A DNA stretch of 18,700 nucleotides from JAUXLW01 sp964195005 (GTDB lineage: Bacteria; Actinomycetota; Acidimicrobiia; Spongiisociales; SHLN01): the NCBI GenBank assembly GCA_964195005.1, contig CAXMOO010000154.1, positions 1 through 18,700 on the forward strand. The letters are read 5' to 3'. Each line of letters starts with the position of its first letter. Position 1 is the stretch's first letter. Shown one piece after another: positions 1 through 6,894 of this stretch. The position numbers and the translations under genes are program-made. The notes below the pieces were generated by a model that saw nothing but the letters and a program-made list of their open reading frames with translations, made no database searches and was not told the DNA's origin.

Positions 1-284
1 GTTTCGTCCAGGGTCAGGTGTTCCCCATCACGGTCAAGCCGCTCGAACTCCTCAGCGAATCTTGCACGAAAATTCTCAAACGCCTCCTCAGATTCCCAGC
101 GATCAATCGTCACGTACCGGTCTCCGTCGTTGCGGTCCCGATACAGGTCGGTTTCCACATATCCGGGTGCTTGCCGGAACAACCGCACCCAGGCGCCTTC
201 GGGCCCATAGAGTCGCCGGAATTCATCCACCTTCTCGGGCGGCACCCGGTAGGCCCAGATGTAAGTGAACGGTTCGGCTGACAA
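1..284 (-). CDS. Antibiotic-biosynthesis-monooxygenase-like (ABM/dimeric alpha-beta barrel) protein, 3' end outside window
   Basis: The minus-strand frame from TTG at 284 reads MSAEPFTYIWAYRVPPEK and stays open to the window edge (about 94 codons). Its pattern (FTYIWAYRV, YGPEGAWVRLF, PGYVETDLYRD, YVTIDRWESEEAFENF) matches small ABM-fold proteins, which are dimeric ferredoxin-like barrels. Members include haem-degrading or cofactor-free monooxygenases and many of unknown function. TTG is the only usual start, because a TAA lies five codons upstream. A GAGGGG lies about 15 bases upstream, slightly too far for an ideal ribosome site. It follows the lipoprotein gene on the same strand after 73 bases, so the two could be co-transcribed. 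The specific reaction cannot be deduced. Family assignment is fairly confident; the exact start is less so. Confidence 0.75.
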   Translation of the reverse strand, partial: MSAEPFTYIWAYRVPPEKVDEFRRLYGPEGAWVRLFRQAPGYVETDLYRDRNDGDRYVTIDRWESEEAFENFRARFAEEFERLDRDGEHLTLDE

Positions 285-357
285 CGTGGCAGCAGATTAC
301 CCCTCGGCAGGCCCGGCTCATCGGGACGGGGAGCACCCTGCGGCATGCCGTTGCCAT

Positions 358-1773
358 CTACTTGACTTTTTCGAGCTGGTGCTCCTCCCAGCGTCCGCCC
401 TGGCCGGCGGTGAGCTCTTCATACGGCGGAATCCGGTAGATGACGATCCGGTCGTCCAGGAAGTCCGAGTAGGCGAGAAGCGTCCCGTCGGGTGATACGT
501 CGAGGCCGGTGGTCTGGTTGCCGCCGACGATGGCGTCGAGATAGGCACCGGTGGCGGCGTCGATCACCACCACTGTGCCCCATTCGGGCCCGGGCTTGTA
601 GTAGGTCTCGGGATTGTTGCGCCCGCGGTTGGACACGTAAAGTACTCGACCGTCCGGGCTCAGGTCGATGGTGTTCGGTGTCCGGTCGACCTCGGCCAGG
701 TCTGTGACCTCGTCGGTTGTGGTGTCGATGACGATCACGCCGGCCCGTGCCATGTCGGATGCGTAAACCAGGGAGCCGTCGGGGCTGCCGACGAGATGGC
801 GCATGGCGCCACCCGTACGGTGGATCACCGTTCCCGAGCCGGTCTCCAGGTCGAACACCTGGATCTCGCCGCTGTTGAACCCGGCGACGTAAAGCTTGGC
901 GGCATCCGGCGTCACATAGAGGCCGCGGGGCGTGGTGACGGTGCGGAGCTTGCGCCGAACCTCACCGGTCGTCAGGTCGATCTCGCTGACATTGTTGCTC
1001 ACCCAGTTCGAGGCCCACAGGGTCTGCTCATCCGGTGACAGCACCATGACCTTTGTCCACACGCCTTCGGTGGGCAAACGGCGGAGCACCTCCTTGGAAT
1101 CAGCGTCGACTTCGTACACCGAGGCAGTCTCCATTTGGCTGATGTAGGCAATTGATCCCTCCCGATTGAATATGACCTCCACCGACCCTGCCCTGGGAAG
1201 CTCAACCGCGGCCAGTTGATCTCCGGTCATCGGGTCGTAGACCTCAAACCCTTTCCCACCCAGCAGGGTCACCCATAACTCATCGTGTCCGGGGCGGAAA
1301 GCAACCTGCTTCGGGGCGGGACCGCTCCCGAACTCGAGAGTCTTGTCCAGCACCTGGCCTATCTTGTCGAGCCAGACAAGCGAGCTCGTCTCGTCGGGGC
1401 CCAGCGAGTCGACGACCGTCTCGTATCCCGGCGCCCTCACGGTGAAGTGGGCGGTGCCCGAAACAGACCCCGAGAACGTGCCGGAAACACGCTGGACGAT
1501 GCCGGCGGCGTCGCCCACTATCACGGTCGCTGCGACGGGCTCGATCGTGATCGTCACCGCCCGGGGCGGCAACGTGGTGGTTGTAGTTGTGGTGGTGGAG
1601 GTGGTCGTGATTGTCGAGGTCGTGGTTGTGGTTGTGGCTGTGGTCAGGCTTGTTGTGGTCGATGGGTTGGTTACTGCGGTTGTGGCCTCATTGGTGGCAT
1701 CGCCGGCGGAGGTGCATGCGGCGAGCACAAGAGCCGCGGCAAGCGCCCCGACGGCGATGCGGATACGCATCAT
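358..1773 (-). CDS. Lipoprotein with poly-Thr linker and YVTN-type beta-propeller
   Basis: The 471-residue protein starts MMRIRIAVGALAAALVLAAC, a lipoprotein signal peptide with lipobox LAAC and lipidated Cys20, so it should sit on the outer face of the membrane. A Thr/Ser linker follows (about residues 25-70, ending TTTLPP), then a short beta-rich domain (ITIEPVAATVIVG to APGYETV) that resembles a PEGA or Ig-like fold. The rest is a set of about seven 40-residue blades of the YVTN/WD-like type (SPDGRVLYVSNRG, TPDAAKLYVAGFN, SPDEQTLWASNW). Such propellers bind partners or surface polymers; no catalytic site is visible. The ORF is open 24 codons further upstream, but only the Met at 1773 or 1770 gives a proper signal peptide. 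There is no clear Shine-Dalgarno. The ligand is unknown. Confidence 0.88.
   Translation of the reverse strand: MMRIRIAVGALAAALVLAACTSAGDATNEATTAVTNPSTTTSLTTATTTTTTSTITTTSTTTTTTTTLPPRAVTITIEPVAATVIVGDAAGIVQRVSGTFSGSVSGTAHFTVRAPGYETVVDSLGPDETSSLVWLDKIGQVLDKTLEFGSGPAPKQVAFRPGHDELWVTLLGGKGFEVYDPMTGDQLAAVELPRAGSVEVIFNREGSIAYISQMETASVYEVDADSKEVLRRLPTEGVWTKVMVLSPDEQTLWASNWVSNNVSEIDLTTGEVRRKLRTVTTPRGLYVTPDAAKLYVAGFNSGEIQVFDLETGSGTVIHRTGGAMRHLVGSPDGSLVYASDMARAGVIVIDTTTDEVTDLAEVDRTPNTIDLSPDGRVLYVSNRGRNNPETYYKPGPEWGTVVVIDAATGAYLDAIVGGNQTTGLDVSPDGTLLAYSDFLDDRIVIYRIPPYEELTAGQGGRWEEHQLEKVK
1573..1686 (-). repeat. Low-complexity GTGGTTGT-type tract encoding the poly-Thr linker
   Basis: On the plus strand this stretch is made almost only of G and T in GTGGTTGT-like units. 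On the coding minus strand these are ACC/ACA/ACG/ACT threonine codons, with few Ser, Ile and Ala. It lies inside the lipoprotein gene and forms the spacer between lipid anchor and propeller. The mixed Thr codons suggest selection for the amino acid rather than simple slippage of one DNA unit. Such tracts vary readily in length. Confidence 0.7.
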
Positions 1774-1900
1774 GGTTCGGAGAATATCGGTGAAGTGGCG
1801 GTTCCTTCGAGATATCCGCCAATTTCTACCCGTACAAGGGAACACTCTGCCCGCGAGTCTGGTTGTATTACCGGCCGGAGACTCACATCAAGGAGAACCG

Positions 1901-2140
1901 TTGGCTACCAGTCACTATTGCCACGGAAAATGGCGGACGGGGTCGGTCGCGTCCTGCGACCGTCACAACAAGTTGTCCAAGAAGCAAACGAACGTTTATC
2001 GCGGCGTCGGTGAGCCCGGCGGTCGCTCCGGAAAGCCCCAGCCACCGAAGTCGACGAAGTCGAAAAAGTCATCAAAGCCCGGCAGCTCATCCGGATCCTC
2101 CGGATCCGGCTCTTCCGGATCGAGCTCGTCGGGCGGCTAG
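1901..2140 (+). CDS. Small basic protein with Cys/His-rich head and Ser/Gly/Lys tail (unknown function)
   Basis: A TTG at 1901 is preceded by AAGGAG (1890-1895) with a 5-base spacer, a near-ideal ribosome site, and opens a 79-codon frame. The N-terminus contains SHYCHGKW and SCDRHN, so Cys7, His8, Cys19 and His22 could bind one metal. The rest is disordered: a Pro/Lys block (PKSTKSKKSSKP), then Ser/Gly repeats built on TCCGGA units. Third codon positions are mostly G or C, as in neighbouring genes. It is divergent from the lipoprotein gene. The same frame is open upstream through the antisense of that gene, but the ribosome site argues for a start at 1901. I do not recognise a family. It could be a false call driven by base composition, but the ribosome site and Cys/His pattern favour a real gene. 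Confidence 0.5.
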   Translation: MATSHYCHGKWRTGSVASCDRHNKLSKKQTNVYRGVGEPGGRSGKPQPPKSTKSKKSSKPGSSSGSSGSGSSGSSSSGG

Positions 2141-2267
2141 ACGCTCGACTGGTCGCTTCTGTAATCTCCCACGACCGGGATGCGATTATTCCTCTGGAGC
2201 TTCCTCAGCTGCACATTCCGCTGCTAAGCGCGCCTGGGAGGATGAAAGTAGTAGGCCCGGCAGGCTC

Positions 2268-2549
2268 TTACGTACTCGGGGCCCAGCTGCCGCAAGCCGG
2301 GCACTCGCGGTCGGGTCCGACCAGGATGCTGTGACCGGTCGTCGGGCACCAGCGGCTGGTGTGTTCGTCGGGGTCGGGGACGCTCCGGATCGTCCTCTCC
2401 AACTCCGGCTCGGCAATGATCGGAAAGGCCTCGGAGTTCACCGATGCGTTGACCGAGCCAAGACCTCTCAGGCGTTGAGTACTGGCGGCGAGACTCGCCT
2501 CGGTGGTATTCCGGCTCCGTCTGCCGGACGTCCGTGAGCTTTGAGTCAT
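2268..2549 (-). CDS. Small protein with C-terminal zinc-ribbon-like motif (unknown function)
   Basis: A 93-residue frame starts at ATG 2549, with GGAGG 7 bases upstream, which favours this Met over the one two codons earlier. The first 45 residues are Ser/Thr/Arg-rich and probably disordered. The C-terminal half reads SRWCPTTGHSILVGPD, then CPACGSW. Cys68, His73, Cys83 and Cys86 resemble a compact zinc ribbon of the type found in small actinobacterial proteins. Third positions are G/C-rich. It lies downstream of the exported mini-peptide on the same strand, with a hairpin between them, so it is probably transcribed separately or by read-through. No family is recognised and no function is proposed. 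A longer overlapping frame from GTG 2616 has no ribosome site and is not favoured. Confidence 0.6.
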   Translation of the reverse strand: MTQSSRTSGRRSRNTTEASLAASTQRLRGLGSVNASVNSEAFPIIAEPELERTIRSVPDPDEHTSRWCPTTGHSILVGPDRECPACGSWAPST

Positions 2550-2662
2550 GTGCATCCCTCCCGGGGCCTGACTCCGCCTCTCTCAATTTATCCGCCAGCG
2601 CTGTGAAGTATTCCACGGTTCGGCACTGGATGGCAACTGGTTTTACATCTACCCGAACGCGT

Positions 2663-2689
2663 TGGAGCGAAGGCCCGGCCTTCGCTCCA
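2663..2689 (-). terminator. Perfect 12-bp hairpin after the mini-peptide gene
   Basis: The arms 2663-2674 (TGGAGCGAAGGC) and 2678-2689 are exact reverse complements around a 3-base loop. It begins 17 bases after the stop of the 30-codon gene on the minus strand. There is no following T run, which is common for terminators in GC-rich actinobacteria. Position and strength suggest a transcript end that defines a very short mRNA. It could also act on the plus strand, but no plus-strand gene ends nearby. Confidence 0.65.
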
Positions 2690-2706
2690 CGGGACTGTTG
2701 ACGTCC

Positions 2707-2799
2707 TTAACGCATATTCACGACGGCCGCGAACGCGGACTGCGCGAAAAGCGCCATCGCTGCGACCAGCGAAAACGCGATAGTAAGTATTCGGCGCAT
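2707..2799 (-). CDS. 30-residue exported mini-peptide (signal peptide plus short tail)
   Basis: ATG at 2799 has a strong purine ribosome site (GAGGAGG, 7 bases upstream) and a 30-codon frame to TAA. The product is a textbook signal peptide: basic start MRRIL, hydrophobic core (TIAFSLVAAMALF) and an AQSAFA cleavage site. Cleavage after SAFA would release only AVVNMR, six residues. A strong hairpin follows the stop directly, so this looks like a complete small transcription unit. It lies 98 bases after the stop of the large TPR regulator on the same strand. Possible roles are a secreted signal, a leader peptide, or the truncated stump of a former secreted protein. No continuation of the mature part is evident in other frames. 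The gene is seen; the function is not known. Confidence 0.6.
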   Translation of the reverse strand: MRRILTIAFSLVAAMALFAQSAFAAVVNMR

Positions 2800-2897
2800 G
2801 CAATCTCCTCCTCTTTTCGAGGTTCTTCTCTCGGGGAGGAGATCGGCGGGGCGGAGAAAAACTAGAGGGCTAAAACCACAGATAGTGGGAAAACGGA

Positions 2898-5800
2898 CTA
2901 GTTACTGTGCCCCCGGGTGGAAGCCCGAAATCCGTTGGCCCGGAGGGAGGCAAGATCGCGGCGAATGGTACGGACGCTGACATCCAGGGCTTGCGCCAGG
3001 TCGTCCACGGTGGGGGCAGCATCCTGCCCGTCGGCTTCCTCGAGGAGTCGGCGTAGGCGACCGCGGCGTCGCTCAACCGGATCTTTCCACCCATTGTCCT
3101 CCGGGGAGGTGATGGTCCAGCGCACCGCTATGCGGTCCGAGTCGGTTAGGGGGCGTCCACTGGGCACTCGCTTTCGTGCCAGGCGGACGGTGAGGAGGGT
3201 GGGCTCAACGGATTCCATGGCCTCAGCAATAGCTCGTAACTCCGGGACTGTCATGGCCACGGCTTTCTGAGAGTCGGAGAGATCGCCGAGAGTCTCGGCG
3301 AGAAGGTCGTGAGCCTGGCGGAACAAGTCGGCTGCTTCATCCTCCCGCTCCAGTTCTCTCAGCGCGAGAGCGTGGCGGAACGGAACGAGGTAGGCCTGGT
3401 CGGTGCCAGACTTGAGCCGCTTGACGGCCTCCGCCGTGGATTCGGCGCCCTGGCGAGTGTCACCTAAAGCCAGCAGGGCGACTCCTCGCACGGACAAGAG
3501 CCCGGCCTCGAAGTCGGTCAACCCGAGCCGGCGACACAATCGCAGCGCTTTGTCGGCAGTAGCAACGGCCCGGGTGGCGAGGTCCTGGGCGAGCTGGAGA
3601 AGGGCTCGGGACTGGAGTGCCTGCACAGCCAGCCACTGATTTCCGGTTGTCTCAATTGAGTGAAGGGCGGTGGCGAGATAGTCCTCGGCCTCATCCAGCC
3701 GGCCGGCGCGGCGGGATATGTCGGCCAGATTGCAGAGCACCTGGGCGGCCCCGTCTGCATTGTCGACTTCCGTGAAATACTCGAGGGCGCGTCGGCAATA
3801 CCCGGCCGCGGTTTTATCGTCGCCCAGCGTATGGTGAAGAGAAGCGGCGTTGGCTTCCACCAGCGCTTGCCCGCGCCGATTACCGATCACCCCAAAGATC
3901 TCGATGGCTCGGGCAAACTTCTCCAGGGCGCCGGAGATCCACCCGGCATACCAGAGGGCATTGCCGAGGTTGACGGTGTTCACGCCTTCTCCGTGGCGAT
4001 ACCCGATTTCCCGGCAGACATCGATGGCACGTTGGTAGTAGCTGAGGGATTCCTCGGCATGGCCTTGTTCCATGGTGATGATGCCCAGAGAGCCCAGCGC
4101 CTCGGCCTGGCCACGGCGGTCGTCCGCGGCATCAAACAGAGCCAGGGCGGTCTTGGACTCGTCGGCAGCTTCTGAATATTGCTGCACCGCGCTCAGCGCC
4201 CGTCCCAGGGCTTCTCGCACGTCGGCCAGCCGGCGCCCGGTTGCAGTATCGACAGCGTCCCGCAAGTGCCGGATTGCCTGCGAGGGGTCGCCGGACCAGA
4301 GGTTGATCATGCCGAGCACGTGGTGGTCCTCGGCGACCGCGGCATCATCGCCGGCAGCTGTGTCTGCCGCCAGAGCTCTTCGGGCCTCCGTCGCTGCTTG
4401 GCGAAATTCGTCGGTGTGGGCCAGATGCCATGCCCGCCGCCGGGATACCGCGGCGCCAAGCTCGGGAAGCTCCACCACGAGCGCCTCCATGGAAGCGAGG
4501 GTTGCCTCCTGCTCGGACCGCCTGCCCACTACATCCAGCACCCCCTCGTGCCCGGCGAGTAACCGGAACCGAACTTCTGCGCTCGATTGCGCAGGGCCGA
4601 CCCACTCGAGGGCGGTTTGGTAGTGAGCGGCGGCATTGGCGTAAGCCCGCTGTTCGAGGGCAACAAGGGCGGCCTGTTCGGAGTATTGCACCGCCTCGAC
4701 GGCTTCACCCGCGCCGGCGAAGTGATGGGCGATGATCTCGGGCGCTTCGTCGTGGCGCGAAACCAGGGCCCGGCCAAGCTCGTGATGGAGAGCTTGCCGT
4801 TCTCGAGCCGGGATCTCCAGGTCGGCCACCCGCTGCACCTGTTGATGGCGGAAGCGGTAGCGGCCATGGCGCTCGTGGAGTATGCCCTTGTGCGTTAGAG
4901 CCGCCAGGTTCTCGAAGAACTCCGGCCGCAGGCCTGAGCTGGCGGCCAATGCGCGGTCGGCATCGGCTTCCATGCCCAGAACCGCGAAGATGTTGAGGAC
5001 GTGGCGCTGGGCCGGGCTCAGGGTTTGTAGCCGCCGTGAGATGAGCTCGTGAACCGTGTCGGGGAGGGGGAACTCCGGGCTCACATCGCCTCCGTCGCCG
5101 GTTACTGCGGCCACCTGGTGCTCGTGCATTGCCCGCAAGGTCTCGAGAACAAACAGTGGGCTTCCTCCTGTCTCCTCATGGAGCCTGGCCGCCAATGCGT
5201 CGTCGACCTCGGCTTCGGAGCTGAGACGGATGAGCTCTCTCGTTTCGGCGTCGTTGAGGACGGCCAGCGGGACTCGCAGCGTGGGTGCCGACGCGTCCAG
5301 GTGGCGCAGCGTTTCCCACAGTTCGGCTCGCTCACGAGCCGGCCCGCTCCGGTAGGCGAGACACAGAACGAGGTTGCTTTCATTCAGACGGTTGGCCAGG
5401 TGGCGGATGGCGGCGACAGTGTCGGCGTCGGCCCAGTGAAAGTCGTCGAGCACGATTAGCTGTGGCGTGATGCGACCGAGCCCGATCATTGTGTTGCTGA
5501 TCGCCTCCAACATCCGCTCCGGCTCCTCGGCCGGCTTCAACCTGGCCGGCTCGGGCAACCGGGGGAGCCATTCCCGAACCCTGGGAATCAGTCTTCCGAT
5601 CTCCTGCAGCCATACGCCATCGATCTGGGCAGCCAACTGTTCGGCTACCAGGTGGGTAATGGCACGTGACAGGCCAACAGTCAGGGGAGCGTAGGAGGGG
5701 GAGGGGCCTTCCTCGACCGACTCGCCCCAGACGACACCGAGCCCGCGCCAGCTGGCGTCCTCGGCGATGGCTTCCAGGAGCCGGGTCTTGCCGACACCGG

Positions 5801-6728
5801 CTTCACCTTCGACGAGGACGATGCCACCGCGCCCGCCCAGTGCCCCCTCCACCATGGCGACGGCGCCGGCGCGCGGTTCTTTCCTGCCGACAAGGGGGAT
5901 CGGTGTTGAGACATCGAGCAATGGTGAGCGGGCGGCTGGAAGGAACGGGGCCCGGCCGGCGTCGCGCTGGGCGGCTATCGACTCGAAGAGGTCGGTGGTG
6001 GCGGCTTCCGGTTCCGTTCCTAGCTCGTCTTGCAGTGTCGACCAGCAAACCTCGTACTGCAGTAGGGCGTCGTTGGCCCGTCCGGCCAGGAAAGAAAGTC
6101 GCATGACCTCCCGGTGGGCGTCCTCCCGCAGTGGGTCGGTCAGGGCCAGGCGACGAGCGTAAGCCAGGGCCGGTTCGAACTCGCCCCGGCTCTTGTAGAG
6201 AACGGCCAGATGGCCTAGCGCCTCCAGGTAGCTCTGGCGCAAGCGTTGCTGTTCCACCAGGATCCAATCGTCGTAGAACCCCGAGAGCAGGTCGCCGCGG
6301 TAGAGCTCCACCTTGGCTGCCAGTTCCTGGAGCTCGCTTGCCGTCAGGGCGGCACCCTCGGGGAGGCTCTTGAAGCCGGCGAGGGCATCCTCGAACGCTT
6401 CCACATCGAGCCAATAGGGAGCGGTGGCATTGAACCGGACGGCATGGGGCTCGGTAAGCAGGTATTCGGAGCCGACTCCACAGTCGGCCAGGTGAGTCTG
6501 GACTTGCCAGAGTGCCTGGCTGAGTCGGCGTCGGGCCCGGGGATCTGGCATATCGGGCCAGAAGACACCTGCCAGCAGGTCGCGGGTGATTTCCTGGTCG
6601 CGGTGCAGGACGAGGTAGGCGAACAGAGATCGCCCAACCCGCGACGGAATGCGGGGGAGGTCGCGCCCGCTGCTCTCCAGGAGCAGGCCCCCAAACAGAC
6701 GAATCTGGAGGCCACTCACCTGCTGCAC
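2898..6728 (-). CDS. Large SARP/BTAD-ATPase-TPR transcriptional regulator with C-terminal HTH
   Basis: The 1276-residue protein has an N-terminal OmpR-like winged helix (about 7-100; LQIRLFGGLLLE, YLVLHRDQEITRDLLAGVFWPD) and a BTAD helical domain (about 105-255; FYDDWILVEQQRLRQSYLEAL). An AAA/STAND-type ATPase follows, with Walker A GEAGVGKT (308-315) and Walker B LIVLDD (424-429). Some ten TPR-like repeats span about 685-1150 (QGHAEESLSYYQRAIDVCREIG and neighbours). A C-terminal segment (about 1195-1276; RPLTDSDRIAVRWTI, then VDDLAQALDVSVRTIRRDLASLRANG) is a DeoR/HTH_11-like helix-turn-helix. SARPs activate specialised or stress genes; STAND ATPases typically switch on ligand binding to their repeats. 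The start is GTG with no clear ribosome site; GTG at 6719 is an alternative. It is divergent from the ATP-grasp-like gene. Confidence 0.88.
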   Translation of the reverse strand: MQQVSGLQIRLFGGLLLESSGRDLPRIPSRVGRSLFAYLVLHRDQEITRDLLAGVFWPDMPDPRARRRLSQALWQVQTHLADCGVGSEYLLTEPHAVRFNATAPYWLDVEAFEDALAGFKSLPEGAALTASELQELAAKVELYRGDLLSGFYDDWILVEQQRLRQSYLEALGHLAVLYKSRGEFEPALAYARRLALTDPLREDAHREVMRLSFLAGRANDALLQYEVCWSTLQDELGTEPEAATTDLFESIAAQRDAGRAPFLPAARSPLLDVSTPIPLVGRKEPRAGAVAMVEGALGGRGGIVLVEGEAGVGKTRLLEAIAEDASWRGLGVVWGESVEEGPSPSYAPLTVGLSRAITHLVAEQLAAQIDGVWLQEIGRLIPRVREWLPRLPEPARLKPAEEPERMLEAISNTMIGLGRITPQLIVLDDFHWADADTVAAIRHLANRLNESNLVLCLAYRSGPARERAELWETLRHLDASAPTLRVPLAVLNDAETRELIRLSSEAEVDDALAARLHEETGGSPLFVLETLRAMHEHQVAAVTGDGGDVSPEFPLPDTVHELISRRLQTLSPAQRHVLNIFAVLGMEADADRALAASSGLRPEFFENLAALTHKGILHERHGRYRFRHQQVQRVADLEIPARERQALHHELGRALVSRHDEAPEIIAHHFAGAGEAVEAVQYSEQAALVALEQRAYANAAAHYQTALEWVGPAQSSAEVRFRLLAGHEGVLDVVGRRSEQEATLASMEALVVELPELGAAVSRRRAWHLAHTDEFRQAATEARRALAADTAAGDDAAVAEDHHVLGMINLWSGDPSQAIRHLRDAVDTATGRRLADVREALGRALSAVQQYSEAADESKTALALFDAADDRRGQAEALGSLGIITMEQGHAEESLSYYQRAIDVCREIGYRHGEGVNTVNLGNALWYAGWISGALEKFARAIEIFGVIGNRRGQALVEANAASLHHTLGDDKTAAGYCRRALEYFTEVDNADGAAQVLCNLADISRRAGRLDEAEDYLATALHSIETTGNQWLAVQALQSRALLQLAQDLATRAVATADKALRLCRRLGLTDFEAGLLSVRGVALLALGDTRQGAESTAEAVKRLKSGTDQAYLVPFRHALALRELEREDEAADLFRQAHDLLAETLGDLSDSQKAVAMTVPELRAIAEAMESVEPTLLTVRLARKRVPSGRPLTDSDRIAVRWTITSPEDNGWKDPVERRRGRLRRLLEEADGQDAAPTVDDLAQALDVSVRTIRRDLASLRANGFRASTRGHSN

Positions 6729-6752
6729 GGTAGTGGTGTTCGTATCAAGAAT

Positions 6753-6767
6753 GCGAAAGTGTTTCGC
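6753..6767. promoter_or_regulatory. Operator-like inverted repeat GCGAAA-N3-TTTCGC
   Basis: A perfect 6-3-6 inverted repeat lies 24 bases upstream of the regulator start, in the intergenic region shared with the divergent gene. This is where an autoregulatory or repressor site would lie for the minus-strand promoter. It is too short to be a convincing terminator. The binding factor is unknown; the regulator's own HTH is a candidate by position only. Confidence 0.35.
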
Positions 6768-6846
6768 GCTCTAAGAGGTGAAGGGCGCCACATGTCGTGT
6801 GGCCGCAAGGTTGTCGGGTACCCCTCAGGCCACGCAAGACGATCGC

Positions 6847-6864
6847 GACATAGGCGTGACATAG
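6847..6864. promoter_or_regulatory. Direct heptamer repeat GACATAG with 11-bp period
   Basis: GACATAG occurs at 6847-6853 and again at 6858-6864, exactly one helical turn apart. SARP-family winged-helix domains are known to bind direct heptamers with an 11-bp period near promoters. This pair lies beside a SARP gene and 30 bases upstream of the divergent gene's ATG, with a TAGCTT that could serve as a -10 at 6862-6867. That makes it a reasonable SARP-box candidate. Two copies of seven bases can arise by chance, so the call is tentative. Confidence 0.4.
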
Positions 6865-6894
6865 CTTGGGCTCGGCAAACACGGGAGGCTGCAA

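Noticed and set aside
1285..2013. Long Gly/Arg-rich plus-strand frame, and the overlapping Val-rich frame from 1343
   Set aside because: Antisense to the lipoprotein; their repetitive Gly and Val runs are only the complement of the Thr linker. The second frame is accepted only from 1901, where a ribosome site appears.
2086..2125. TCCGGA repeats as a repeat element or CRISPR-like array
   Set aside because: They are irregular, without spacers, and explained by Ser-Gly codons in the small protein.
2224..2616. 130-residue minus-strand frame from GTG 2616
   Set aside because: The first 20 residues look protein-like, but there is no ribosome site and the later part is Arg/Pro-rich. The overlapping frame from 2549 has a ribosome site and ordered Cys motifs.
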